Shown in pieces: positions 25,212 to 34,865 of a stretch of 38,319 bases of DNA. The notes below the pieces were generated by a model. It saw only the letters and a program-made list of their open reading frames with translations, did not search any database and was not told where the DNA came from. Origin of the DNA: Rhodanobacter sp. GTDB taxonomy: Bacteria; Pseudomonadota; Gammaproteobacteria; Xanthomonadales; Rhodanobacteraceae. The DNA is taken from NCBI GenBank assembly GCA_031274955.1, contig JAISPQ010000062.1, positions 1 to 38,319 of the forward strand, in the 5' to 3' direction. Made by a program: the position numbers and the translations under genes. Every line of letters starts with the position of its first letter. The first letter of the stretch is position 1.

Positions 25212-28200
25212 TCAATGTTCGTAGCGGTAATTGATGCCCGCGCGGTTGCCGGAGGTCGCGTTCTGCGCCTCGAAGTTCCAGCGCGGATTGAACAGGTATT
25301 TCAGTGTGACGACTTCGCCCGGTGTGAACAGGCCGACGCCGTAGCTGAGATAGAGCTTGGGCGAGAGATACTTGCCGACCGTGAACGCCGCGCCGCCGAT
25401 CGCGGTGTTGTCGGATACACCGGCATCCACGCCCAGACGCGCGCCGATATCCTTGGCGAGCAGATTGCCGCCGGCCGAGCCCAGCGCTTGTGCCGCGCTG
25501 GTGAGCATATCGCCTTCGCCGCTCTTGAGCGCCGACAGCGGCTTGCCGGTCAAGAGGTACGACAATGCTTGCGATTGCTCCATCGTCGGGTTGGAAAACA
25601 CCGTCAGCACCGGTACCAGCGCGGTACCGCGCACTTGCAGGCCCGCCGTGATGGTGTCGCTGCCGAGGCTGGAGGTGCCGAGGATCTTACGTACCGCGCG
25701 GATGTCCAGGCCCGGATTGTCCAGCGGTGTGCTGGTGAACAGCAGGCGTCCGCTTTCGATGGTCAGATCCTGTCCGTAGGCTTTATAGGTGCCGTCCACG
25801 GTGAGCGTGCCGGTGCCGGTGGCGGCGTGTCCGGGATGCTGATCGACTTTGAGTTGGCCACCGATCGTGCCGTTGAGGCCAAAGCCGGCGAGCTTGATGT
25901 CCTCACCCAGTACGACCGTCACCGAAGCGATGACCGGCAGCGGTTTGTCCGCTGCGGGCCGCTGCTCGTCCACGACATCGACATCGGGCGAGACCGACGA
26001 CACACCGCCGCCCGGCAGTTTGGCCAGATCCAGTGCGGTCTTGGGAATCTCCACGCGGCCGCCGATGGTGATGCCATGCTCGCCACGTTCGATGGTGAGG
26101 TCGGGCGAGATCACGACGTTCGCGGCCGGAATGTCGGCGGCGAGGAAGTTCGTGCCCTTGATGCTCGCCTGCAGTGGCGCGTTCGCGCCGACGCCGCCGG
26201 AGCCGGACAGTGTGAGCGTACCGTCACCGGATTTGAGCGTGCCTTGCAGCGTGAAGCGATCCATGTCGGCGGCGCGCACGCTGATGTCGCCGTCGTGCAG
26301 TTTGAGCCCCGCACTGGGAAGTTCGGTGGCGAAGCTCTTGAGCGTCAGCGCGCCGTTGATGCGCGGCGCCGAGGTGGTGCCGCCGAGCGTGTAATCCGCG
26401 GCGATGCGGCCTTGGATGTTGGCGACTTCCGGCGTCAAGAGTTCGACAAAGGCGAGGCTATTGAGCGTCAGATTCACATGGCCAGTCAAGGCTTGTGTGG
26501 TTCCCGGCGCGCCGTTGAGCGTGACTTCGCCATCGAGTTTGCCGTCGTGGTCCAGCGCAGTGTGCAGCGTCGCGCGTACCGATTGCGGCGCCAGTGTCGC
26601 GTTCAACGCGAAACCGGAATACGCAAGCAGCGGCTGATTCGCGGTGTCGGGATAAGCCACGCTGCCCTTGTCGGAATCGATCGACGCGTTGCCGCTCAAG
26701 GCGCCATTGGCCGCGCGCCGGATGTCGCCACGACCGGCGATCATGCCCTGGGCCTTCAGCGGCGCATCGGGCGCGGCGAGTTTCACGATCAACGCCAGCG
26801 GCAATCGTTCGATGCGGTATTGCGCGGCGAACGCGCCATCGCTGTCGCCGTTGCCGGCCACGCAGAGTTTGGGTCCGCCGCCGGTGAGGCAGATGTCGGT
26901 CGCGCTGAATCGCTGGCCGTTCCAATTCATTTGTGCGGCTTGTTCGAGCGCGAGCGGCGGTTGATCTTTGATCGCAAGATCAAGCGTCTTCAATGTGCCG
27001 TTCCAGCGACCGTCATCCTTCGCACTGCCGGACAGCGCCAGCCGCGCGCCGAGCGGTGTGCCCTTGGCATCGAGCGTGAGTTCGTGCGCTTGCTGATTGC
27101 CGCTGGCCGCCAGATCAATCGTATCCAGCAGCAGATCGCCGCTGGCGAGCTTGTGCGCCTTCACGTCGAAACGGCCCTGCGGCGGTTGCACGCTGGCGAT
27201 GTTGGCGCTTATATCCAGCGCGTCCAGATGCGTGGTGCCGGCCGCGATCCGTGCGCCACGCACGTTGCCGTCGATGGCGAGCTTCGGCCATTGACCCTGC
27301 ATGCGGAATTCGCCCGTGACAGAACCGGCGGCGTCGGGTAGCCAGTCGCCGAGCGAGGCGATCGCGAGCTTGAGCGTTGCGTCGCTCTTGTCGGTGCCGC
27401 CGTGACCGGCGATTTCGACACGGCTCTTGCCCGAAGCCAGCGCCAGGGTACCGTCGATCACCATGCCGGGTGCGATTTTGATATCCGCATTGCCGGATAC
27501 CGGCCGCTGGCGCAGCGTGCCGCCGAGTTTGTCCAGCTTGAGCGTGGCGTCCGGGCCATGATCGGTCAGCGTGCCGTCGGTGGCGAGAGCGAAATCCAAT
27601 GCGCCGGGCCACTGCGCGGCGAACGCGCCGGGATCGAGCTTGTTTGCGTTCGCGGTGAGTTGCCAGCCGAGTGCCGGTTTGAGCCGCACATGGCCCTGCA
27701 CGCCAAGGCCGCCCTGCGCCTGTTTGAGTTCGATGCGTTTGAGATCGATCGCATCGGGCGTGCCACCGAGATCGAACGCGAGATCGGCGAGCTTGCCGGG
27801 CGGCCCGATCGATAACGTGCCGTCGGTATGGAATTGCTGCGCGCTGCCGGAAGCCTGGAGTTTGCCGTGCGTCGCCAGCGCCTGGCCGGCGAGATCGGCG
27901 GGGATTTCCACGCTCTGCCAATCCAGCGCGAGCGTGGCCGACACGGGGTTCGCATCCAGGCGCACAACGCCACTGGCGTTCACGCTGCCCGGCATTTCGG
28001 GGCTTTTGAGCGTGAGTGCCTCGATCCTGAAGTTCTGCGCGTCGAGCGCGTAGCGTGCGGCGTCGATCTGCACCGTGTGATCGTTGACGGCAATCTGACC
28101 GCCGAGCGCGCCCTTGTGCAAATCACCGGAGCCTTGCAGATGCAGCATGAGTTGCGTCAGCGCGAGATCCTTCTGGATTTTGCGCGGATCCAGGCTCGGT

Positions 28201-29027
28201 ACGGAAATGCTCGCCGTCCACGGCAGATCGGCGGATTGTGTCAGAGTGGCCAGTACCTTCGCCGGCGTCGGTTCGTCCACGGCCAGATCGAGCTTCATCT
28301 GCGTGCCGTCGCCGTGTGCGTCGAGCGTGCCGGCGCAGGTGATGTCGCCGCACTTCCAGCGGAAGGTCACCTGACCATCGCCGGGATAGCCGGACAACGT
28401 CGAGACGGTGCCGGTAAGGTCCACACTGCCATCGCGTGCGTGCAGGTTCAGCGTCTTCACCGTCACGCCTGTGTGCGTCCAGGCGCCGGCGACGGCGAGG
28501 CTGTCGAGCGCGAACACAGGCTTGCCGTCCTGCGCGATCGCGGCCTGATTCAGGGCGAGGCGGTCGAGCACGATGTCGATCGGCGCGGCCAGCGAGAACG
28601 GCGACGGCGGTGTGGTGTCGGCGGGTTGCGGCGGCAGCGTGGTCAGCGCGACATCGACATGATCGATATCCAACTGCGTGACGTGCACACGCTTGGCGAA
28701 TAACTCGGAAGCCTTCACATCCACCACGACGCGCGCAACTTTCACATCGACGCCGGCAGATGCGTCCTGCCAGCGCACGCCTTCGAGTGTCAGCGGGCCG
28801 AGCAACACGCCGCTGCCGCGTTCGACGCGGAGTTTTCCGTCGGTGGCGCCGACCGCGCGCGCCAGTACGAAGCGGACGCCGGATTCGCTATCCAGCAGCC
28901 AGAACGCGATGGCGGCGAGCGCCAGCACGAGTACGAGCAGTGTGCCGGCCATCCATTTCAGCACGCGCCCGACGCGCGAGCGGCGGCGCGGTTGTTCGGG
29001 CGCGGGGGAGTGATCAGCGGTGTTCAT
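25212..29027 (-). CDS. tamB: Translocation and assembly module protein TamB
   Basis: 1271 aa, N-terminal TM, long beta-repeat body, DUF490 C-terminus (NPTMEQSQALSYLLTGKPL...LKYLFNPRWNFEAQNATSGNRAGINYRYEH); overlaps tamA. Confidence 0.93.
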   Translation of the reverse strand: MNTADHSPAPEQPRRRSRVGRVLKWMAGTLLVLVLALAAIAFWLLDSESGVRFVLARAVGATDGKLRVERGSGVLLGPLTLEGVRWQDASAGVDVKVARVVVDVKASELFAKRVHVTQLDIDHVDVALTTLPPQPADTTPPSPFSLAAPIDIVLDRLALNQAAIAQDGKPVFALDSLAVAGAWTHTGVTVKTLNLHARDGSVDLTGTVSTLSGYPGDGQVTFRWKCGDITCAGTLDAHGDGTQMKLDLAVDEPTPAKVLATLTQSADLPWTASISVPSLDPRKIQKDLALTQLMLHLQGSGDLHKGALGGQIAVNDHTVQIDAARYALDAQNFRIEALTLKSPEMPGSVNASGVVRLDANPVSATLALDWQSVEIPADLAGQALATHGKLQASGSAQQFHTDGTLSIGPPGKLADLAFDLGGTPDAIDLKRIELKQAQGGLGVQGHVRLKPALGWQLTANANKLDPGAFAAQWPGALDFALATDGTLTDHGPDATLKLDKLGGTLRQRPVSGNADIKIAPGMVIDGTLALASGKSRVEIAGHGGTDKSDATLKLAIASLGDWLPDAAGSVTGEFRMQGQWPKLAIDGNVRGARIAAGTTHLDALDISANIASVQPPQGRFDVKAHKLASGDLLLDTIDLAASGNQQAHELTLDAKGTPLGARLALSGSAKDDGRWNGTLKTLDLAIKDQPPLALEQAAQMNWNGQRFSATDICLTGGGPKLCVAGNGDSDGAFAAQYRIERLPLALIVKLAAPDAPLKAQGMIAGRGDIRRAANGALSGNASIDSDKGSVAYPDTANQPLLAYSGFALNATLAPQSVRATLHTALDHDGKLDGEVTLNGAPGTTQALTGHVNLTLNSLAFVELLTPEVANIQGRIAADYTLGGTTSAPRINGALTLKSFATELPSAGLKLHDGDISVRAADMDRFTLQGTLKSGDGTLTLSGSGGVGANAPLQASIKGTNFLAADIPAANVVISPDLTIERGEHGITIGGRVEIPKTALDLAKLPGGGVSSVSPDVDVVDEQRPAADKPLPVIASVTVVLGEDIKLAGFGLNGTIGGQLKVDQHPGHAATGTGTLTVDGTYKAYGQDLTIESGRLLFTSTPLDNPGLDIRAVRKILGTSSLGSDTITAGLQVRGTALVPVLTVFSNPTMEQSQALSYLLTGKPLSALKSGEGDMLTSAAQALGSAGGNLLAKDIGARLGVDAGVSDNTAIGGAAFTVGKYLSPKLYLSYGVGLFTPGEVVTLKYLFNPRWNFEAQNATSGNRAGINYRYEH

Positions 29028-30853
29028 AAATCCGGCCCGATCACAATATGCAATTCCACACTATGACTGGCCGTGCTGTCGTTGACCGGAAAACCCAGAT
29101 CCACGCGCACCATGCCGACCGGCGAGCGCCAGCGCAGCCCCAAGCCCGCGCCGATCTTCTCGCTGTAATCGCCGAACGAATCGAACGCATCGCCGGTATC
29201 GACGAAAGTCGCCACGCCCCAGTTCGGTTTGAAGTAGTACTCGTATTCGGCGCTCGCCACGAGCAGATTCCTGCCGCCGACGATCAGCGTCTGGCAAGTG
29301 GACGCTGGGCGCGCGGCGCAGTTCGCCTGGGCTACTGGCACCAGCGTCGCCGATAGCGGTGGCCCGATGGTCTGGAACGCATAGCCGCGAATGGAATGGT
29401 CGCCACCGGCGAAGAAGCGTAATTCCGGGGGCAGCTTGTTGAAATCGCCGACCGCGGTCGCGCCGAACGCGCCGCGTGCGATGAAGCGCGAGTTATCGGT
29501 GATACCGCGAATCCACTTCGCGTCGCCGGAAACCTGCGCGAAGCTGGTGTCGGCTAGCCCGCTGGGACTCGCGCGCGCGGCCACCGTCAGTGCCCAGCCC
29601 TTGCGCACGAAGTTCGGATCGTCCACCTGCTTGCGCGACAGCGAAGCCTCCGGATACAGCATCGTCGTCGAGCCCTTGATATTGGCGACGGTAAAATCGC
29701 CGGTCAGGAATTTGAGGCCGAGCGTGCGCGTCCAGTTGTGCCACAGGCGCGAATCGGTCGCGGCCAGCCCGAACGTGCGCGATAGACTGGTGTTGGTGTT
29801 CTCGTCGCGATAGTTCGCACCGAAAGCGATGTTGTGATTGTCGGGGCCGGACAGCGGAATCTGGTATTGCGTGCTCAGCGTCTTGAGCTGCGTGGCGATG
29901 ATCGCCTCGGCCTTCACCTTGTGGCCGCGCAGGTTGATCCAGCGCCGCTCGACGCCGCCGCGCACACCCGGCCCGGTATCGGTGCCGATGAACACGCCGC
30001 CGGTGTAGATCGTGCGCTTGGCCGGCGCCAGCAGCACCTTGATCGGCACGATGCCATCGTGCGCATGTTCGGTATCCGGATGCACCTGCGCGACGGAAAA
30101 ATAATCGGCGTCGATCAGCCGTTGCTGGAACGTGAGCAATTGCTCCTGTGTGTAGAAATCGCCCTTGTGCCACGGGATGTAGCGTTGCATGCGATCGTCG
30201 GAGAACTGGCCGCCCTCGAACGTCGTCTCGCCGATGCGATAGCGACGACCCGCGGCCCAGGCCAGATGGATATCGGCCGTCTTCGCCGAGCGCGCCACCT
30301 CGATCCGATGCGTGACGAGCTTTGCGTCCAGATAACCGCTGGCGAGGATCGCGGCCTGGAGAGTCGCCTTGCTCTTTTCGTAAGCGGCGTGATCCAGCGC
30401 TTGGCCCTTCGCCGGCACAAACGCGGCCAGTGCCTTCTGCACCGGGCGCTGGCCGTCCACATCGCCGTCGATCGCGATGTCCAGCGCATTCACCTTCACC
30501 GGTTCGCCGGGCGTCACATGCAGGGCGATGAGCCAGTCGCCGTTGGCCTGGCGCAGTTCGCTGTGTGTCTGTACGTCGTAATAGCCGTAAGGCTCCAGCG
30601 CCGCGCGCGCCTGCGCTTGGGTGTTCTCGTACAGGCGCTGCGCTTGCGCCGCGGTCACCTCGCGCTGGCCGTACTGTGCGGCTTCCAGACCGGCGATCAC
30701 CGCAGCCTTCAGCGGATCGTCCACACCATCGACCTGCACGCCGATATGCGCTGCCGAGGCCGCCGTGGCGGCGCAGAGCGAGCATGCCGCGAGCACAGCG
30801 CGTATCCATACGTCGATGCGTTCGCGCGGGGAGGAGTCGGCATCGATCTTCAT
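29024..30853 (-). CDS. tamA: Translocation and assembly module outer membrane protein TamA
   Basis: POTRA + Omp85 barrel; RFFAGGDHSIRGYAFQTIGP motif; start at 30853 (MKIDADSSPRERIDVWIRAVLAACSLCAATAASA). Confidence 0.93.
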   Translation of the reverse strand: MKIDADSSPRERIDVWIRAVLAACSLCAATAASAAHIGVQVDGVDDPLKAAVIAGLEAAQYGQREVTAAQAQRLYENTQAQARAALEPYGYYDVQTHSELRQANGDWLIALHVTPGEPVKVNALDIAIDGDVDGQRPVQKALAAFVPAKGQALDHAAYEKSKATLQAAILASGYLDAKLVTHRIEVARSAKTADIHLAWAAGRRYRIGETTFEGGQFSDDRMQRYIPWHKGDFYTQEQLLTFQQRLIDADYFSVAQVHPDTEHAHDGIVPIKVLLAPAKRTIYTGGVFIGTDTGPGVRGGVERRWINLRGHKVKAEAIIATQLKTLSTQYQIPLSGPDNHNIAFGANYRDENTNTSLSRTFGLAATDSRLWHNWTRTLGLKFLTGDFTVANIKGSTTMLYPEASLSRKQVDDPNFVRKGWALTVAARASPSGLADTSFAQVSGDAKWIRGITDNSRFIARGAFGATAVGDFNKLPPELRFFAGGDHSIRGYAFQTIGPPLSATLVPVAQANCAARPASTCQTLIVGGRNLLVASAEYEYYFKPNWGVATFVDTGDAFDSFGDYSEKIGAGLGLRWRSPVGMVRVDLGFPVNDSTASHSVELHIVIGPDL

Positions 30854-31065
30854 GGTCGTGCACCTTACCCCAGAATCGGCCCAATATCTCCCGCCAGTTC
30901 GCGCTAAGAGCAAGAGGCAGGGATTGGGGGTTGGTGAAAAGATCACTCCCATGCCAGCATCGGCCGTGGTAGCGCGCTTGCGATCGATCCGGTCGCCAAG
31001 CTTGCCAGCAATGTCATCGGTACCACGTTGTAACCTGCGTGCCGGAGTAAACCGCGACTGGCAAC

Positions 31066-32145
31066 TCACGTGCCGGCCAGCAGTTGCAACTGATCGGCCT
31101 GATCCTCGCGCGTGAGCGTGTCGATGAGTTCATCCAGATCGCCCTGCATGATGTCCGGCAGTCGGTACAGCGTGAGATTGACGCGGTGGTCGGTCACGCG
31201 GCCTTGCGGAAAGTTATAGGTGCGGATGCGCTGACTGCGGTCGCCCGATCCCACCTGCAGGCGGCGCGATTCCGCTTGCGCCGCACTTTGTTTGCCGCGT
31301 TCCTCGTCGAGCAGGCGCGCCTTGAGCAGGGATAACGCGCGCGCGCGATTCTTGTGCTGGCTGCGCTCGTCCTGGCACTCGACGATGATGCCGCTCGGCA
31401 GATGCGTGATGCGAATGGCCGAATCCGTCTTGTTGACGTGCTGGCCGCCCGCGCCCGAGGCGCGGAAGGTATCGATCTTCAGGTCCACGTCCTTGAGTTC
31501 GATGTCATCGACATCCTCCAGCTCGGGCAGAATCGCCACCGTCGCCGCCGAGGTATGGATGCGCCCCTGCGCCTCGGTCTCCGGTACGCGCTGCACGCGA
31601 TGCGTGCCGGATTCGTACTTGAGGCGCGAGAACGCACCGCGCCCTTCGACGCGTGCGATGACCTCTTTATAGCCGCCGTGCTCGCCGCCGCTGGATGAGA
31701 GCAGTTCGACATTCCAGCGCCGCCGTTCCGCATAGCGCAGATACATGCGCAGTAGATCGCCGGCGAAGATCGCCGCTTCGTCGCCGCCGGTGCCGGCGCG
31801 GATTTCCAGAAACAGATTGCCCTCGTCGCGCGGGTCTTGCGGCACCAGCAGGCGGTTGAGATCCTCTTCCAGTTGCGCGCGCCTGGCCTCCAGCGCGGCC
31901 ACTTCTTCGGCCGCGAGGTCTTTCAGCTCCGGATCGCGCAGCATTGCACGCGCCGCCGCCAGCGCGCTGCCGGCCGCGTCGTAGGCACGCAACGAATCGG
32001 CCAGTGGCAGCAGTTGCGCGTGTTCGCGCGAGACGTCGCGCAGGCGCCTGGCATCGGCGAGCACTTCGGCACTGGCGAGCAGGTGTGCGAGTTCTTCGTG
32101 GCGCTCGGAGAGCTGTTCGAGCTTGCGGCGGATGCTGGGCTGCAT
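31066..32145 (-). CDS. prfA: Peptide chain release factor 1
   Basis: [41 protein letters not shown]; start at 32145 ([12 protein letters not shown]). Confidence 0.97.
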   Translation of the reverse strand: MQPSIRRKLEQLSERHEELAHLLASAEVLADARRLRDVSREHAQLLPLADSLRAYDAAGSALAAARAMLRDPELKDLAAEEVAALEARRAQLEEDLNRLLVPQDPRDEGNLFLEIRAGTGGDEAAIFAGDLLRMYLRYAERRRWNVELLSSSGGEHGGYKEVIARVEGRGAFSRLKYESGTHRVQRVPETEAQGRIHTSAATVAILPELEDVDDIELKDVDLKIDTFRASGAGGQHVNKTDSAIRITHLPSGIIVECQDERSQHKNRARALSLLKARLLDEERGKQSAAQAESRRLQVGSGDRSQRIRTYNFPQGRVTDHRVNLTLYRLPDIMQGDLDELIDTLTREDQADQLQLLAGT

Positions 32146-32155
32146 GCAGGTGTGG

Positions 32156-32231
32156 GTTGGGGTGAGCTTGCGCACCCCAACGTTAGAGACCAAGAAAAAG
32201 AAAGTGGTGTTGGGGTTCGCAAGCTCACCCC
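32156..32231. repeat. Inverted REP doublet (REPIN-like)
   Basis: GTTGGGGTGAGCTTGCGCACCCCAAC (32156-32181) and inverted GTTGGGGTTCGCAAGCTCACCCC (32209-32231), each itself hairpin-forming. Confidence 0.75.
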
Positions 32232-32263
32232 CGCCGGCTTACTACGACTTTATGCCGCGGTCA

Positions 32264-32872
32264 TCAGTTCCTGCCGTTGTGGTTTGATCGTCGATTGTTG
32301 GACTGTGGTCCTTGCGTGGGCGCGTGGTGTGACGAAGAACGGGTAGCCGGTGACCGCATGGGGTGTTGCTGTCTGAACGATGGCCTGGACGACGGATAAT
32401 TCATCGATGAACGCGGACGCGGCGAGTGCGAGCCCAGCGGAGGACGTGGCCGCGACGAAGGCGGCCGCGCGCCGATCGGCCGATTGATCCATGTATTGCG
32501 TTGCCCGTACCACGGTCGCGAACGGTAGTAATTGTCCCAATACAGGCCCAGCGAGAAGGTGACGATCGGGATACCGATGCGCGTACCGTAGGCGGGTACA
32601 TAGACGCGTTGACCTTGATAGACGTATTGCAGGTATTGGCCGGCGACCCAGCCGCGGTTCGGACCGACGATCACATCGCACCAGGACCACTGGTCCAGGC
32701 AGCCTTGGATCGACACCAGTGTTCCGACCGGAACCACCGTGACAGCCGGATATTGCAGATCGGGCCCGGCACGCAGATTCAGATTGACGGTGGTGTAACC
32801 GTCGGCTGCCGTCGCAGCCAGCGGAACGAGGAAGAACAGCCAAGTCAGCATGGCCGATAGTACGCGTTTCAT
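32264..32872 (-). CDS. Secreted SH3-domain protein
   Basis: Signal peptide [25 protein letters not shown] then bacterial SH3 [53 protein letters not shown]. Confidence 0.8.
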   Translation of the reverse strand: MKRVLSAMLTWLFFLVPLAATAADGYTTVNLNLRAGPDLQYPAVTVVPVGTLVSIQGCLDQWSWCDVIVGPNRGWVAGQYLQYVYQGQRVYVPAYGTRIGIPIVTFSLGLYWDNYYRSRPWYGQRNTWINRPIGARPPSSRPRPPLGSHSPRPRSSMNYPSSRPSFRQQHPMRSPATRSSSHHAPTQGPQSNNRRSNHNGRN

Positions 32873-33082
32873 AATATTCGCTCTCCGTGGTTCGTCGTGC
32901 CTGCCCACACTCAAACGCAGCGATTTCCAAGCTTCTCGATGCGGCGTTGTAGGCTAGGCGGATGATGGCCTGTCATTTGCCGGGCTTATCAGCTTACTAC
33001 GCCCAGCTTACAAGAACTGAACAACGGTGTGGGCTTGGCGGGGCAATGCGGGATGGTGTTAAAGGAAAGCCGTTCTTTCACG

Positions 33083-34354
33083 CTACCGCTCACGCTCGGC
33101 GCCGGGCGTGCTGTCGTACAGACGCCGCGCCGCGCGCAGCAGGTCGTCGTCGCCGCGCTGTGCGGCTGCGCGCAGGTTGGCGCTGGGCGCATGCAGCAGC
33201 TTGTTGGTCAGTGTGTTCGCGAGAAATGCGAGGGCTTCTTCGGGCGATTTGCCGCGCGCCAGCATCGAGCGCGCCTTGGCCAGGGCCTCGTCGCGGCTCG
33301 CCTCGGCACCGCGGCGCAGTTCGACTACCGGATTGTGCGCATCCAGCGCGCGCCACCAGCCCATGAAGTGATCGACCGACAGTTCGATCATCGCCTCGGC
33401 TTCGAGCGCGGCTTCACGACGCGAGCGCAGGTTTTCGTCGATCACCTGACGCAGATCGTCGATGGTGTAGAGGTAAACGTCTTCGAGTTCCGCGACGGCC
33501 GGATCGATGTCGCGTGGCACCGCGATATCGACCAGAAACATCGGTTTGCGCCGGCGTGCCGCGATCGCCGCAGCGACCTGTTCGCGCCGCAGCACCGGCT
33601 CGCGGCTGGCGGTGGAGGCGATCACGATATCCGCTTCGGCCAGATGCTTGTCCAGATCCGCCAGTGCGATCGCATAACCGCCGAAGCGGGTGGCGAGCGT
33701 TTGCGCATTGTTGAGCGTGCGGTTGGCGACGATCAGGCGGCGTACTTTGGCTTCGGCCAGATGGCGCGCGGCAAGCTCGATGGTTTCGCCGGCGCCGATC
33801 AAGAGCACGCAGGCTTTGCGCAGGTCGGTGAAGGTGCGTTCGGCCAGCCGCACGGCGGTGAATGCGACCGAGACCGTGCTGGCGCCGATGCGCGTTTCCG
33901 AGCGCACGCGCTTGGCCACGGCGAAGGTGTTCTGGAACAGCCGGTCCAGCGGCGCTTTCAGGGTCTGCGCATCACGCGCGAGCGCATAGGCATCTTTCAC
34001 CTGACCGAGGATTTGCGGCTCGCCCAGCACCATCGATTCCAGCCCGGTCGCTACGCGGAACAGATGGCGCACGGCGTCGGCATCGTGGTGGCGGTACAGG
34101 AATTCGTCGGTGCCACGGTTGACCAGATCATGATGCCGGTGCAGCCAGTCTGCCGGCACACGCTCGGCGCCGGTCTCGACCATGCAGTACAGTTCGGTAC
34201 GATTGCAGGTGGACAGGATCGCCGCTTCGCGGATCCCGGGTTCGGTCAGCAGCTTGGTCAGCGCCGGCGCCGTTGTTTCGCGCGGGAACGCCACGCGTTC
34301 GCGCAGGGAGACCGGGGCCGTAAGATGGTTGAGTCCGAGGGCTATCAGCGCCAT
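33083..34354 (-). CDS. hemA: Glutamyl-tRNA reductase
   Basis: GLNHLTAPVSLRERVAF, AAILSTCNRTELYC, SMVLGEPQILGQVKDAY. Confidence 0.97.
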   Translation of the reverse strand: MALIALGLNHLTAPVSLRERVAFPRETTAPALTKLLTEPGIREAAILSTCNRTELYCMVETGAERVPADWLHRHHDLVNRGTDEFLYRHHDADAVRHLFRVATGLESMVLGEPQILGQVKDAYALARDAQTLKAPLDRLFQNTFAVAKRVRSETRIGASTVSVAFTAVRLAERTFTDLRKACVLLIGAGETIELAARHLAEAKVRRLIVANRTLNNAQTLATRFGGYAIALADLDKHLAEADIVIASTASREPVLRREQVAAAIAARRRKPMFLVDIAVPRDIDPAVAELEDVYLYTIDDLRQVIDENLRSRREAALEAEAMIELSVDHFMGWWRALDAHNPVVELRRGAEASRDEALAKARSMLARGKSPEEALAFLANTLTNKLLHAPSANLRAAAQRGDDDLLRAARRLYDSTPGAERER

Positions 34355-34499
34355 TGTGAGATGATGGAAGGCTACGGCGGGCGGTGGCTAGTGTGAAAGT
34401 AAGTTAAGGAGTAAGGGGAGGACGGCAGGAATGCCACAAATTGTGCGGGTCGCAATCCGCGATATCAAGCAGGGCAAGGTTTTTGCATGTACTTCCAGC

Positions 34500-34865
34500 A
34501 TAGAATTTATCCTTATATTCCCACCGGCCTGCGCCGGAGACGGCGCGTGCGGGCCGCGAAAGAGCGAGGGAGTGTATGTCGATACATGACTTGAGTGTGG
34601 CAAAGGCCCGCGTGCACACCGATCCAGCCCCCCGATCGAGTCGGGGACAGGCTCTACGGGTTGTTCCGTCGAAGCCGCCATGCGACAAGGATCCTTCCCT
34701 GGAGCACCGCCGTTCGGTCTTCCCCGATCGAGTCGGGGACAGGCGCTGCCTCACCCGCCTGTCACATGCGGCGCTCACGCCGCGTGTGGGTGAGCGCCAC
34801 ATGCGATCACCTGACAACTTTGACGGGATAACGCAGGTTGGTGGGAATATAAGAACAAGTTCTAT
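34500..34865. repeat. MITE-like element with 34-bp terminal inverted repeats
   Basis: ATAGAATTTATCCTTATATTCCCACCGGCCTGCG (34500-34533) versus reverse complement of 34832-34865 (ATAGAACTTGTTCTTATATTCCCACCAACCTGCG): 29/34, all differences transitions. Confidence 0.8.
34630..34744. repeat. Two direct copies of a 23-bp REP-like hairpin
   Basis: CCCCGATCGAGTCGGGGACAGGC at 34630-34652 and 34722-34744. Confidence 0.85.

Noticed and set aside
24976-25215. 79-aa ORF between the RHH gene and tamB
   Set aside because: TTG start, no recognised domain; could be real but not supported enough to list as a CDS.
25194-27341. 715-aa + strand ORF
   Set aside because: Antisense to tamB in high-GC DNA; low-complexity Arg/Gly/Ala composition typical of spurious shadow ORFs.
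29493-30884. 463-aa - strand ORF
   Set aside because: Alternative frame of tamA; Arg-rich translation without domain features.
33029-34396. 455-aa + strand ORF
   Set aside because: Antisense to hemA, which has clear conserved motifs.
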